64,000 nucleotides of DNA from Phyllobacterium zundukense (GCF_025452195.1 NZ_CP104971.1:310001-374000); one strand, 5' to 3'. Numbered from the stretch's first letter, positions 19,584 to 28,961 are shown. A program made the numbers and translations. Notes: generated by a model not told the origin, from the sequence alone.

Positions 19584-21981
19584 TGGCGAAGACCTTCAGA
19601 AGATCGGTGGGCGTGACCCGCGCGAGACGCTTCAGGGGGAACAGCGCCGACAGCAGCGCGGCGGCAAGCTCGATCGCCCCAAGCCGCAGCCAGTCGGCCG
19701 GGAACAGATGCATCGGCAGCCGCCATCCGAATGCCTCGACATTGACGATCGCGAGCAGTACCCAAGCAAGCCCGATGCCGACCGGTAGCGCAGCAAGCAG
19801 GGTAATGACGACGAGCACCATGGCTCGTGCCAATTCAAGAAGAACCAATTGCCGCCGCGTCAATCCCATCGCCCAAGCTGGTGCCAATTGCGGCAGCCGC
19901 ATCCCCGACAGGGTCATCAGGCTTGCAAACATCGCCAGGCCCGCAACCGCAAGGGTCAGTACATTCAGCGCCGCCGTCACAGCAAACGTCTGTTCGAAAA
20001 TTTGAATCGACCGGCGTTTGAGACTCGCTTGATCAACCACGTTCTGCTCAGGAAGATCGAACTGCTTGCGCAGTTCGCTGCCCACTCCGGCGACGTTTGC
20101 TTGGGCCAAGCGCAGACCGTAGCGAAGCCGGGAGACGTCCGGATAGTGCGATGTCAAGGCAACTATGCCGACGATGACCTGTCCCGTCGGATTGCCATAG
20201 TCCGAATAAACTCCCGCGATCACCGTCGTCCAGCCGCCGGGCAGGATGAGAGGATCGCCGATGTTCAGATGATGGCGGCGCGACAGCTGCTCATTGACCA
20301 AAGCAGCCTTGCCGCTGGCCACACGATCCCAAACGTCGGACGTCGCCTGCAACAGGGGCCAGTTGTCGCGATAGGTCGCATCATCCGCTACGCCGAAGAT
20401 CTGCACTGGCTGTCCTTGGAAGTCGCCTTCGACATTCCAGACCGGGAGGATGGCGTCTACCCGAGGTGTGAGCCATTCGCGAAGGGCGGTAGCCTCAGTC
20501 TCGGTTCGTGCCGTGACGTAGAGTTCGGCAGCCAGTCGCTGATCGAGCCAGCCGGTAAACGTCAAGCGGAAGCTTGACACCATCGTTCCCACGCCGACAT
20601 TTGCGGACAATGCCAGCAAGAGTGCCATCAGCGCCATCGAAAGGCCGGGCAATTGCTGGCGTGTGTCCGCCCAGAACCACGCCGTCACGGGTCTCGCCGA
20701 CCAGCGCTGCATGACGAGCAGGAACAGCGCGAGGAGGACCGGCAATATTAGCGCCGCTCCCAGAAGCAGGCCGCCGAGGATGGAAAATCCGGCGATCAGC
20801 CCCGTACCCCAACGAGCGAGCGCAAGCGTCAAAGCAAAAAGCGCAATCGCGGCTATCGCCTGGATGCGAAACGCACCTTCCGACGCCCGCGCCCATGCAC
20901 GCGGTTGTGCCGGTGCCAGCAGAGGCATGCGCCAAATGCGCCAGAGACTTTGCGCGGCCGACAAAAGTGTTCCGAAAACCGCAATGCCCAGTCCCGTCGC
21001 CCACCATGTCGGGCGCAACGTCAGCGCGCCCGGAATACTGGCGCCATAGAGACCTTGCAGGGTTGCGGCGACTCCCGGCAGAAGAAGCGATGCGATGAGA
21101 TAGCCAAGCGCCACCCCGGCACCGCCTGCCACCAGCGCCAGCATGATCAGTTCGGTCAGCAAAAGTCCCGTCAGCGATCGCGCCGACAAACCGAGCGAAC
21201 GCAGCGTCCGGAAGGTTGAGCGGCGCTGTTCGAAGGCTAGCCCGATTGCGGAATAGACCATGAACAACCCGACCGCGAAGGCCAGAAACCCGAACGCGGT
21301 CAGGTTCAAGTGGAAGCTGTCGGTCATTCTCGCCAAATCGCCCCGGGGGTCCGGTTTCTTCAGCGTCAGTTGCGGCGCAGTCGTCGCAAGCGTGGCACGA
21401 TCGACGGTCTGATCCGGCGAGACGACCAGGCGGCTGATCTGGCCGGGCTTGCCGAGCAGGGACTGGGCTATCCCGATATCGGTGATTGCCATGCCCGGCA
21501 GCAGGTCTTTTGCGATCCGCAATGGCGGCGTTTGCTGGCCTGCCAGCTGTTCTACCGTGGCTGGCGAAACGTAGAGCAGCCCCGGTGGGGTGATGAACGG
21601 CAGAAGACTATCGCCTCCTGCCAGATCCACTTGCTGCGCTTCGCGCGGCAAGCTCACAGGATCGATGCCGAGGACGTGCAGCCGCGCGGCGCCGAGACGC
21701 AGCTGACCCTCCAGGACTGGAGACACCAGCCAGCCTGCCCGGCTGAGATCGACAAAGACCTGCTGCGGGATTGTTTCCCCGTCCGCCGATACCAATTGTT
21801 CGAGGCGATCCTGTCCCAGCATCGACGCCGCACGATCGTAGCTGGCACGCGCCTCAGCATTGATCGCCTGAACACCCGACCAGAGGGCGGTCGCCAGTGA
21901 GAGACCCATGAGCAGCATCGCCAGTTGCATCGGCTGCCGGCTCCAATGGGAAAGCAAGGCGGACATGCTCGCATAAAACAT
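19573..21981 (-). CDS. FtsX-like ABC transporter permease (AttG-like)
   Basis: 802 aa. One N-terminal membrane helix (about 17-37) is followed by a large periplasmic domain. Two FtsX/MacB permease blocks follow, at about 225-340 and about 680-795 (GFLAFAVGLFMVYSAIGLAF; LNVLTLAVAGLAMFASLMTL), with a further cluster of helices between. This duplicated layout is that of LolC/MacB-like permeases with ten or so helices. Its ATG shares one base with the stop of the ATPase gene (TGATG). It probably forms a mechanotransmission exporter with that ATPase and the AttH-like protein. Confidence 0.83.
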   Translation of the reverse strand: MFYASMSALLSHWSRQPMQLAMLLMGLSLATALWSGVQAINAEARASYDRAASMLGQDRLEQLVSADGETIPQQVFVDLSRAGWLVSPVLEGQLRLGAARLHVLGIDPVSLPREAQQVDLAGGDSLLPFITPPGLLYVSPATVEQLAGQQTPPLRIAKDLLPGMAITDIGIAQSLLGKPGQISRLVVSPDQTVDRATLATTAPQLTLKKPDPRGDLARMTDSFHLNLTAFGFLAFAVGLFMVYSAIGLAFEQRRSTFRTLRSLGLSARSLTGLLLTELIMLALVAGGAGVALGYLIASLLLPGVAATLQGLYGASIPGALTLRPTWWATGLGIAVFGTLLSAAQSLWRIWRMPLLAPAQPRAWARASEGAFRIQAIAAIALFALTLALARWGTGLIAGFSILGGLLLGAALILPVLLALFLLVMQRWSARPVTAWFWADTRQQLPGLSMALMALLLALSANVGVGTMVSSFRLTFTGWLDQRLAAELYVTARTETEATALREWLTPRVDAILPVWNVEGDFQGQPVQIFGVADDATYRDNWPLLQATSDVWDRVASGKAALVNEQLSRRHHLNIGDPLILPGGWTTVIAGVYSDYGNPTGQVIVGIVALTSHYPDVSRLRYGLRLAQANVAGVGSELRKQFDLPEQNVVDQASLKRRSIQIFEQTFAVTAALNVLTLAVAGLAMFASLMTLSGMRLPQLAPAWAMGLTRRQLVLLELARAMVLVVITLLAALPVGIGLAWVLLAIVNVEAFGWRLPMHLFPADWLRLGAIELAAALLSALFPLKRLARVTPTDLLKVFANER

Positions 21982-22637
21982 CAGGCGATCCGCCCGGCCT
22001 GAAGGTGCACCCGTGCATCGAGCCGTTCGGCAAGCCGCGTCGAATGCGTCACCATTAATAGAGCTGCCCCGGTCTGCACCACCAGTTCCAGCATCAGCGC
22101 CAGCACCGCATCACCGGTTGCCTCGTCCAGATTGCCCGTCGGCTCGTCGGCGAGCACCAGCTTTGGACGCGCAGCCAGCGTCCGCCCGATCGCCACCCTT
22201 TGCTGCTGGCCGACGGAGAGCTGTTCGGGGTAGCGCTTCAACAGGGCTTCAAGCCCAAGCTTCTCGACCAATTCCGATTGCCAAGTCGAATTGTAGCGTC
22301 CAGCAAGGCGCGCGTGGAAGGAAAGATTGGCTGCTACATCAAGCGAAGGGATGAGGTTGAACTGTTGAAACACCAGTCCGACCACACCGCGCCGCAATGC
22401 GGCGCGGCCGACGTCGTTCAGCTGCGAGATATCCTGACCGGCGATTTCGATGCGGCCGGAGTCCGGATGATCCAGCCCTGCCGCCAAGTGCAAAAGTGTG
22501 CTTTTGCCGCTGCCTGACTCTCCGGTCAAAGCAAGGCTTCGGCCGACATCCAGCCCGAGGTCAACCTCGCGCAGGACCTCCAACGGCCCTTCTGCTGTTC
22601 GATAGGATTTACTCACTTTTTGAAGCGCGACGAGCAT
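21981..22637 (-). CDS. ABC transporter ATP-binding protein, LolD/MacB type
   Basis: 218 aa, ATG at 22637. Walker A GESGSGKST at about 37-45, Q-loop GLVFQQFNLIPSLDVAANL, signature LSVGQQQR, Walker B LVLADEPTGNLDEATG and switch His in MVTHSTRLAERLD. It is the first gene of the three-gene operon, overlapping the permease by one base. Together with the lipocalin-like third gene the set resembles the Agrobacterium att ABC locus. Confidence 0.86.
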   Translation of the reverse strand: MLVALQKVSKSYRTAEGPLEVLREVDLGLDVGRSLALTGESGSGKSTLLHLAAGLDHPDSGRIEIAGQDISQLNDVGRAALRRGVVGLVFQQFNLIPSLDVAANLSFHARLAGRYNSTWQSELVEKLGLEALLKRYPEQLSVGQQQRVAIGRTLAARPKLVLADEPTGNLDEATGDAVLALMLELVVQTGAALLMVTHSTRLAERLDARVHLQAGRIA

Positions 22638-22746
22638 TGGCTCCTTCGTGGTCAGGCCACCACGCAGATTTCTTAACGACTGATCTAATCGTCCCTAGAA
22701 CGAATAAAAGGCGATACCGGAAATTCGGCGCAAATGACGATCGCTC

Positions 22747-22863
22747 TCACTGCGGTGGCACTGGTGTCGGCGTCCCGCCAAACCAACCAGCCGCATAGGC
22801 AATCACGATCAATACCACGATCACGGCTACGCCGTACCAGAGGCGCCTGTCCTTGAGATCCAT
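22747..22863 (-). CDS. 38-aa single-pass membrane peptide
   Basis: ATG at 22863, preceded by a near-perfect AGGAGGT seven bases before. The sequence starts MDLKDRRLWYGVAVIVVLIV and ends GGTPTPVPPQ. A charged cytoplasmic start, one helix of about 18 hydrophobic residues and a Pro-rich tail are evident. It lies upstream of the ABC operon but 109 bp away and probably has its own transcript. Function unknown; the strong ribosome site argues that it is real. Confidence 0.6.
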   Translation of the reverse strand: MDLKDRRLWYGVAVIVVLIVIAYAAGWFGGTPTPVPPQ

Positions 22864-23482
22864 CGTTACCTCCTGTTATCCTGCTAAGTGTTGGCCAATG
22901 GCGAATTCTTTGAGTCTTTGGCCGACATGTCCCAGATCGGCGACCCATTTGCCCACTGGTCGGCACAGAGTAGGCTGGATCAGGGTCTTTGAGAAGCGCG
23001 CGGACATTGCCGGGCGGAAGCGACACGCATGACCGAGCCGCTTCCGCCTCAGGCGGGCGTGTTCTTCCCACAATAGGACTGCAATTCGAAAAATTCGCTG
23101 GAAGCCGCTCTCCTGGGGCAGATTTCCTGTGGCTTCTGACTTAGCATTTCAATTTGAAGCGGTAAGGCAGAGATGGGTGCTGAATTTCTGCTTTCGCATT
23201 TCAGTTATAGGCCTTGATGCGCTAACGGCATCCGGAGCTTGCTGATGAGACCGATTCTCCCAGCGGACGATTTCCAGCATCGTTGCGAAACGGAAGACCA
23301 AGCGCTGATATCGGTAAAGGCCCCTCCCGGACTCGCTGTTTATGGTGCGTTGGTTTCGACCACGACTACGACTACCCATCAGTCTGGCTTTCAACATTTG
23401 CATCATTTGATGCGGGACAAGGCGACTTAGGTGCGGCCTTTAGGTTTTCTTGTTCCTTGAAATTCCGGACGATTGTAGTATG
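22864..23482. other. Intergenic stretch before the toxin-antitoxin operon
   Basis: No open frame here has both a ribosome site and a recognisable sequence. The promoter of the toxin-antitoxin pair should be in its last 100 bases. Confidence 0.4.
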
Positions 23483-23505
23483 TTAACAAAATTCGTTTTT
23501 GTTAA
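23483..23505. promoter_or_regulatory. Inverted repeat operator of the toxin-antitoxin operon
   Basis: TTAACAAAA, spacer TTCGT, TTTTGTTAA: a perfect 9-bp inverted repeat ending 17 bp before the antitoxin ATG. Type II antitoxins commonly bind such sites for autoregulation. Confidence 0.6.
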
Positions 23506-23522
23506 ACACAGGAAGTGCCCTC

Positions 23523-23882
23523 ATGACTGCTAAGCTCGCCTTCCGCACCCGCCAAGGACGGACAAGTGGAACTACCAAACGCGTGCGTCGTGCGAGCAAA
23601 GAGCAGCTGCAGCGCATTGAAGTGCTGAAACGGCAGCGGGAACGCATCCAAGCTGTCATTGCGAGCGCCAAGCGATCCGGATTGCTGGAAGAGAAAACTG
23701 GGCGCATCGCCGGGCGTGTGAGCGCAGAGCTGATTGCCCAGGCGAAGGCCAGGACCGGTTTGACTTCCGACACGGAGCTCGTGGAATTTGCTCTTGCAAG
23801 TTTGGCGCTCGAGGACAATTTTGCGGAGACATTCCGCAAAACACAGGCAACAGTGGATCCATCTCTGAAGCTCGGATTCTGA
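23523..23882 (+). CDS. Putative antitoxin of a PIN-domain toxin pair
   Basis: 119 aa, ATG at 23523 after AGGAAG (a second ATG at 23499 lies in the operator). The N-terminal third is very basic and probably helical (TKRVRRASKEQLQRIEVLKR), longer than usual for VapB. The C-terminal part RVSAELIAQAKARTGLTSDT, ELVEFALASLALED looks like a ribbon-helix-helix element followed by a toxin-binding tail (FAETFRKTQATVDPSLKLGF). The stop is one base before the toxin start. Role inferred: DNA-binding antitoxin that represses its own operon. Confidence 0.65.
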   Translation: MTAKLAFRTRQGRTSGTTKRVRRASKEQLQRIEVLKRQRERIQAVIASAKRSGLLEEKTGRIAGRVSAELIAQAKARTGLTSDTELVEFALASLALEDNFAETFRKTQATVDPSLKLGF

Positions 23883-23883
23883 T

Positions 23884-24450
23884 TTGGCTGAATTTGATTT
23901 TGATACAGCCGTTCGCTGGGCACGGTTCGATCCTAAAAAGACTCTGAGTCGTCGCAAGGATGGCGATCTGCCCTTTCTTGCTGACGCAGCCGAGGCGGGC
24001 CCCGACCTCCTGCTCGACACAAGCGTATACATTGATGGTTTGCAGGGCCGCGCCCCCCGCTTAATCGCCGATATGCTTGCGCTCAGGCAGGTCAATCACT
24101 CGACGATTGCAATTCAGGAACTCATGCACACCGTTGGCGTACTGGATCCCAATCATCCAGGTACACAGACAGCGGTTAGCCAGATCGCTACAACTGTGAA
24201 GGATATGCCTTCCCATCGGACTTTCGCACCCGATCCAGATGTTTTGGGCAGAGCCGCCCTGCTTTCTGGCATGTTGTGTCGCCTGCAAGGCTACAAAGCC
24301 GATGCGCGTCTTCGCGCTCTTCATGACTGCGTGTTGTTTCTACAGGCTCAAAAGCTTGGCTTTACGGTTCTCACCGGGAATGTCAGTGACTTCGATTATA
24401 TTCTGCAGCTCATACCAACCGGTCGCGTCATTCTGTATCGACAGATCTGA
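23884..24450 (+). CDS. PIN-domain (VapC-like) toxin
   Basis: 188 aa with a TTG start at 23884, one base after the antitoxin stop. An N-terminal extension of about 40 residues precedes the PIN fold. The first acidic residue of the active site is in DLLLDTSVYIDGL, a central Glu in STIAIQELMHTVG, and the C-terminal acids in LHDCVLFLQAQKLG and GNVSDFDYIL. The family cleaves RNA (VapC-type ribonuclease). Tight coupling to the basic antitoxin and a palindromic operator support a type II module. The long N-terminal extension and weak start are unusual and may keep toxin synthesis low. Confidence 0.72.
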   Translation: MAEFDFDTAVRWARFDPKKTLSRRKDGDLPFLADAAEAGPDLLLDTSVYIDGLQGRAPRLIADMLALRQVNHSTIAIQELMHTVGVLDPNHPGTQTAVSQIATTVKDMPSHRTFAPDPDVLGRAALLSGMLCRLQGYKADARLRALHDCVLFLQAQKLGFTVLTGNVSDFDYILQLIPTGRVILYRQI

Positions 24451-24558
24451 CTGGGTTATCTTGCGAAAGTTCCTAAGGAGACATTGGATTGAAATCGGGA
24501 CAATCAAGGATCGAATTAGCTCAAGAACTCAAAGACGAACTTTCCCAAATGGGCGCCC

Positions 24559-24678
24559 GGAGGCGCGGCTGCATTTGGCGCTCTTATCTCTGGTGCCTAC
24601 AAGCCCAGCAAGGGTGAACGCATCGGTGTTCTTCTGTGCGGCGCAAACAGCCACGCAGTTCGATTTGGGGCCAATTGA
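24559..24678 (+). pseudogene. C-terminal remnant of a PLP threonine/serine dehydratase
   Basis: The frame reads GGAAAFGALISGAYKPSKGE then RIGVLLCGANSHAVRF and stops at 24676. This is the conserved C-terminal end of threonine dehydratase-like enzymes (usually CGGNT). No N-terminal part lies upstream; the sequence between the toxin stop and here is not coding. Debris of recombination. Confidence 0.55.
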
Positions 24679-24852
24679 GATGGGGCAAAACAAAAACCGT
24701 CTTACCAACGATCTTGTGCGCTGGGCTGATGGGGAAGGGGACGTCCAGGTCCGAAAGCCGCGGATGTAACGCAAGCCATATCAACAGGATGGCGCGACCG
24801 CGCGAACCGGCCGCGCCAAAACCTTGGAAACCTTTTCGCCCTTCGCCTGCTG

Positions 24853-25080
24853 TCAGGGAACGATGCCCCGGCAGGCCCAGGCTACGTTTGCAAAAGACCT
24901 CGGACCGTCGGGTCGGCCCGCCTCGTAAGCGTCGCGAACGGCGGCGGCGGTGCGTGCCCGTTCCGCGGCGTCTAGTGTGGCCACATATTTACCGAGTGGC
25001 CCTTCGCCCGCGGCAATCGGTGCCCAGTAGTCGTCGAAGCTTTCGTAGTCCATGCGGATCATCATCTGGGTTTCCGCAAC
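24853..25080 (-). pseudogene. C-terminal remnant of a class I methyltransferase
   Basis: The minus strand reads MDYESFDDYWAPIAAGEGPL, then GKYVATLDAAERARTAAAVR and RSFANVAWACRGIVP. It resembles the C-terminus of SAM-dependent methyltransferases (FDDYWxPxxxGxGPxGxYVAxL). The SAM-binding N-terminal half is absent; the frame upstream to 25188 is unrelated. Confidence 0.5.
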
Positions 25081-25554
25081 GTCCACGAGACCCATCCACA
25101 TCGCGGTAGCGACCGTCGGCCATGTTGCTGTTCGTTTGTTGGCGCCATTCGTCCCTATCACTAGCCGAAATCCGATTCCCGGGGTCAATCCACCTAAGCT
25201 GTTGAAACTTTGCTATTTGAAAGATGGTAGCGGAGGTTCGGTTCGAACTTTCGCCCCAAGAATTGGCGGTAAGTCGGAAATTATAAGCATCGGAAAATTT
25301 CGGGCCTAATCGATTGCTAGGCGGTCGTGGAAAGCAGGCATCGGCCATAGCGGACACGCTCGCTGCACTGCTTCGACTGCGGCGGATCAACGGCGCTGAA
25401 GGAAAGCAACTCTCGCGCGTGCGCGTGTGTTCACACTCCAAGGCGACTAAACGGCTGCGAGCGTTGGTTCAGCTCTCACCGTCCGTCTTGTGCTCGCCGC
25501 AATACCATTCCTGGCCGTAGCGCTTGTCAAACCCGAACGATCCCAGACGAATAA
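25081..25554. other. Intergenic debris without supported genes
   Basis: Sequence between a methyltransferase scrap and a hypothetical gene; no frame with credible features was found. Confidence 0.35.
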
Positions 25555-26127
25555 CTAGCCACCGATTGACAAAGATTTAACCTGCCATGTTCCATTGACT
25601 GGATGATATTCGACCGTTCCGCTCCATGGCGTTCTTATCATAGCGCCGAACCCGTTTGGACTATCCACCACGGCTCTGATCCGATAGAGGCAGTCGCCCA
25701 TCGGCTGTGTCTTGGATTCAAGCGCCGGATAGGAGGCACTCGATGGTGAGCCCAAGCGCTTGGTTACTTCGCTCTGTGCCATCACGAACGCCATAGCGGA
25801 CTCGTCTTTGGCGCAAGCTGCCTTTCTAGCATCGGCGGCCTGTGCTACCACCTTGGCTGCATTTGATCGTGCGGTCTCGACGAGCTGGCCGGGCATCTTG
25901 TCTGCTCGCTCAAATAAGCCTACTACGATTAGTGTCACGGCGAGAACGTATAACGCGCCGCTAATCCTTCTCAAGACCGTCCAATTGGTCTTCTTATCAT
26001 CCGGCCCTGAGCGCTTGTGAGTACCTGCCTCATCGCTGATCCGAACTTCGCGTGGAATGGCTGGCAACGGACTCGACATTGCTTCCGTCCGGACTCGTTT
26101 GCCGAATGATGTTCCTGCTCCAGCCAT
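25555..26127 (-). CDS. Hypothetical single-pass membrane protein
   Basis: 190 aa from the ATG at 26127 (MAGAGTSFGKRVRTEAMSS), chosen for GGAG at the right distance; the frame is open to 26274. A polar N-terminus of about 53 aa is followed by one membrane helix (GALYVLAVTLIVVGLFERA). The outer domain has two Cys (KAACAKDE and GDCLYRI) and ends VNGTWQVKSLSIGG. The C-terminal part looks like a small beta-rich periplasmic domain similar to secreted domains of phage or plasmid hypotheticals. Not recognised. Confidence 0.6.
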   Translation of the reverse strand: MAGAGTSFGKRVRTEAMSSPLPAIPREVRISDEAGTHKRSGPDDKKTNWTVLRRISGALYVLAVTLIVVGLFERADKMPGQLVETARSNAAKVVAQAADARKAACAKDESAMAFVMAQSEVTKRLGSPSSASYPALESKTQPMGDCLYRIRAVVDSPNGFGAMIRTPWSGTVEYHPVNGTWQVKSLSIGG

Positions 26128-26514
26128 CACAGTTCTCCACTTTTTGAGAAGCATAACTGCCGTCCCTGAATCTTCAGCTACGCGAGCCAGTACAAATTTA
26201 ATGATTCCTGATTGACTGTGCCGAAGAGTTTGCCTGTGGTGTTGCTGCCGCGTATTCTGGTTCGGTCGATACAATCGGCTTATCGGACACTATTTTTGTT
26301 TCTTATTTTTGAGTTCTGTTTCAACCGACATTTGCAACATTTCATCGGTCGCGGAAGACCTCCGTGGAAAAATCGGTTCCCCACAACTCGGGCATACCGT
26401 TTGTTGGCGCGTGAATGTATGGGACTTTGCCGTTGGTCAGGACAAGCCAGGGTAGATATTTTTGGATACCCGTAGTGAGCCGTTTGCCGCATCGCCTCAT
26501 CGGTGGTTGCGGCG

Positions 26515-26721
26515 TTATAAAGGTTGTACACTTTTCGTGCTCCAGATCCTCTCGCTGCAATATATCGTTACAAAATAGAAGACGTAGGCGGATACGGCAC
26601 CCCACACAGCCAAGAATATGTTGAGCGGAACCGACACTCCAAAAAACATGAGGGAGCCCACGAAGCCTGTAAGCGAGCCCAGTATCCGCCACCACCCTCG
26701 CCGAGTCGGCGGTGAATTCAC
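26515..26721 (-). CDS. Small hypothetical membrane protein
   Basis: 68 aa, ATG at 26721. Two hydrophobic segments are seen: ILGSLTGFVGSLMFFGVSVP and LNIFLAVWGAVSAYVFYFVT. The composition favours a true two-helix membrane peptide. It overlaps a transposase remnant on the other strand, which lowers confidence. Confidence 0.4.
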   Translation of the reverse strand: MNSPPTRRGWWRILGSLTGFVGSLMFFGVSVPLNIFLAVWGAVSAYVFYFVTIYCSERIWSTKSVQPL

Positions 26722-26912
26722 TCGTCGCCAAGCGGATGGTCAAGAAGCAGCAGATGCGCTGGTCCCTCCATGGCGCTCACATGCTCATGCAGGTTCGGAC
26801 GGCTGAACTGAACGGCGAGCTTCGCGATCGACTGCGGACACCATTCCGACAACTGGAGCCAAACGTACCTTCGCTGTTCAAACCTAAACCACCCCTCCTG
26901 CGTGCCGCATGA
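26690..26912 (+). mobile_element. C-terminal transposase remnant
   Basis: The frame reads TLAESAVNSLVAKRMVKKQQ then MRWSLHGAHMLMQVRTAELNG and ends near 26912. The motif SAVNxxVxKRMxKKQQMRW is the conserved end of transposases of several IS types that lack introns of other genes. No N-terminal part and no terminal inverted repeats were found. This marks past insertion activity in the 24-27 kb debris field. Confidence 0.6.
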
Positions 26913-27575
26913 ACCCCAGAGAAGTTACCGGCCTCTAACTATTTGAAATCATTGGCTCGGCATTCTCATGATTAAAGGGTCTTCCTCAATCTGTGTGATG
27001 CTTGGCGTGATCAACTGCCCGAAATCATTCTCCCTATGCAAGCCGAACACATGTCGGCGTTGCTGAATTCATTGAGCTTTTTGCTCAACCGCAGCGGAAG
27101 AACGCTTGATGAAGCGTCCTAACATTCCAGTCAGCGACCACACAATTCCGCACAGCTGAAGCGCCGTATCACCACGATAGGCAACAGGATGACTACTCGG
27201 GTTGGGGGCGTAGATGACCGAAACTGGCCCAATGGCTCTACCTAAGGGCAATCGTAGCGGATTTGGAACGACCCAAGGTTGTCAATGGGCTGCCAGATCC
27301 TGGCTGAGCCAGCTGGTTCACAAACACCACACAGATTGAGGAAGACCCGTTTCAAGTGTAAATCGACATGTGAGAAACGACAATGCCGGCCGGATGGGAT
27401 AGACGCTCGCCTGCCGTTTCGTTGGCCAGTGTCGGAAATCGGATAAACTCTCCTGTCCGTCATGCCATCATGTCCGGTCGACACGGCCCAAATTGTCTCA
27501 TCCGCAACGCGTGTGCGGGGAAGGGGGTTCCATCTCAATTTCCTGCGAAACCTGCACACGAGATCTTTATTGATA
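26913..27575. other. Intergenic stretch
   Basis: Several short frames on both strands (for example 27069-27251) have no recognisable sequence. Nothing is supported. Confidence 0.35.
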
Positions 27576-27695
27576 ATGATTTGTGCTACGAAAGAGACAA
27601 GAGCTGTGCGGGCGTGCGCAGCGATCGTCCTTTTAGTTTTTACTCCTATCAGCGGTATCGAATTTCTGATCTTTATGGACTTTATAGCGCGCTGA
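27576..27695 (+). CDS. Possible 39-aa membrane peptide
   Basis: ATG at 27576; the peptide begins MICATKETRAVRACAAIVLL and ends FMDFIAR, with one hydrophobic stretch. It lies 18 bp before the antiporter gene and could be a leader peptide. The ribosome site is weak; low confidence. Confidence 0.3.
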   Translation: MICATKETRAVRACAAIVLLVFTPISGIEFLIFMDFIAR

Positions 27696-27713
27696 CATCA
27701 TGGGCTCCGCGAA

Positions 27714-28961
27714 ATGAGAGGCATGCCAATCGACACATATGTCATCCTTCTTGCATTGTTTGGCCTGGTGGTATTGCTCACAGCATGGCTACCGATGGTG
27801 CTGAAGGAGTTTCCGCTGTCGTTGCCTATCGTCTGCATCGCCTTCGGAACCTTATTTGTCTGGACGCCTCTGTCAACGATCGTCGGCTCCAATCCCCTTG
27901 ATAGCCGTTACATTACCGAGAAGGTGACGGAGTTTGTCGTCATCATCTCGCTGATGGGGGCGGGACTTAAAATCGACAGGCCGTTAGGTTGGCAGAACTG
28001 GATGACGACATGGCGTCTGCTTGCCATCTCGATGCCCCTGACGATTATTGCAATTGCCTTGCTCGGCTGGAGTTTCCTTGATCTCGGACTGGCATCTGCG
28101 CTTTTGCTTGGCTCTGCACTGGCACCGACGGACCCCGTTCTCGCCAGTGATATTCAAGTTGGCCCGCCCCAATCGGGGGAAGAAGGAGAAGTGCGGTTCT
28201 CCCTGACTTCGGAAGCGGGTCTCAACGACGGGTTGAGTTTCCCTTTCGTGCATCTGGCTATCGCTGTTGCGCTCGCAAGCCAGACGGGCGAACCTTGGTT
28301 CCGCCACTGGCTGCTCGTCGATGTGTTATGGAGGCTCGCCGCAGGTGTCGGGTTGGGATGGCTGACGGGAAAGGTCCTGGGTATCTTCACGTTTCATCTG
28401 CCAAGACGAGCAAAACTCGCGCGGACTGGCGACGGATTCGTCGTGCTGGGTATCACATGCCTGAGTTACGGTCTGATAGAGATGGCTCATGGTTATGGCT
28501 TTGTCGGGGTGTTCGTAACCGCCCTGACGCTCCGAGCCGCTGAACGGGAAAGCGGCTATCACGCAAACCTTCACGATTTCGCCGAACAGATTGAGCGGCT
28601 CTTGATGATGGTCGTGCTCGTGTGTTTTGGAGCGGCCATCGCAGAAGGGTCTGTTTTCCGCGCGTTCGACTGGAGAGTAGGCGCGGTGGCACTGCTGATC
28701 ATCTTTCTCGTTCGTCCGCTGGCGGGCTGGCTTGGCTTGGCGGCAAGCCAGATCCCAGGAAAGGAAAAAGCCGTCATAGCGGTTTTCGGCATCCGGGGTT
28801 TGGGATCGTTTTACTACGTTGCCTATGCAACCGGCCATGCCGCATTCGACAAACCCGATGTCTTGTGGGTGACCGTTTCGCTCGTCGTTTTAATATCCGT
28901 AATACTCCACGGCATCGCCGTGACACCAGTCATGCGCCATCTTGAACGGAGTCAGGGTTGA
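27714..28961 (+). CDS. CPA1-family sodium (cation):proton antiporter
   Basis: 415 aa; ATG at 27714, with an alternative ATG at 27723 that has GAGAGG just upstream. About twelve membrane helices. The ion-binding motifs of the NhaP/NHE group are present: ALAPTDPVLASDIQVGPP and SLTSEAGLNDGLSFPFVH, plus IRGLGSFYYVAYATGH late in the protein. It exchanges Na+ or K+ for protons across the inner membrane and helps keep internal pH. The next gene on the same strand, 91 bp on, is a haloacetate dehalogenase-like hydrolase, so a shared transcript is possible. Confidence 0.85.
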   Translation: MRGMPIDTYVILLALFGLVVLLTAWLPMVLKEFPLSLPIVCIAFGTLFVWTPLSTIVGSNPLDSRYITEKVTEFVVIISLMGAGLKIDRPLGWQNWMTTWRLLAISMPLTIIAIALLGWSFLDLGLASALLLGSALAPTDPVLASDIQVGPPQSGEEGEVRFSLTSEAGLNDGLSFPFVHLAIAVALASQTGEPWFRHWLLVDVLWRLAAGVGLGWLTGKVLGIFTFHLPRRAKLARTGDGFVVLGITCLSYGLIEMAHGYGFVGVFVTALTLRAAERESGYHANLHDFAEQIERLLMMVVLVCFGAAIAEGSVFRAFDWRVGAVALLIIFLVRPLAGWLGLAASQIPGKEKAVIAVFGIRGLGSFYYVAYATGHAAFDKPDVLWVTVSLVVLISVILHGIAVTPVMRHLERSQG

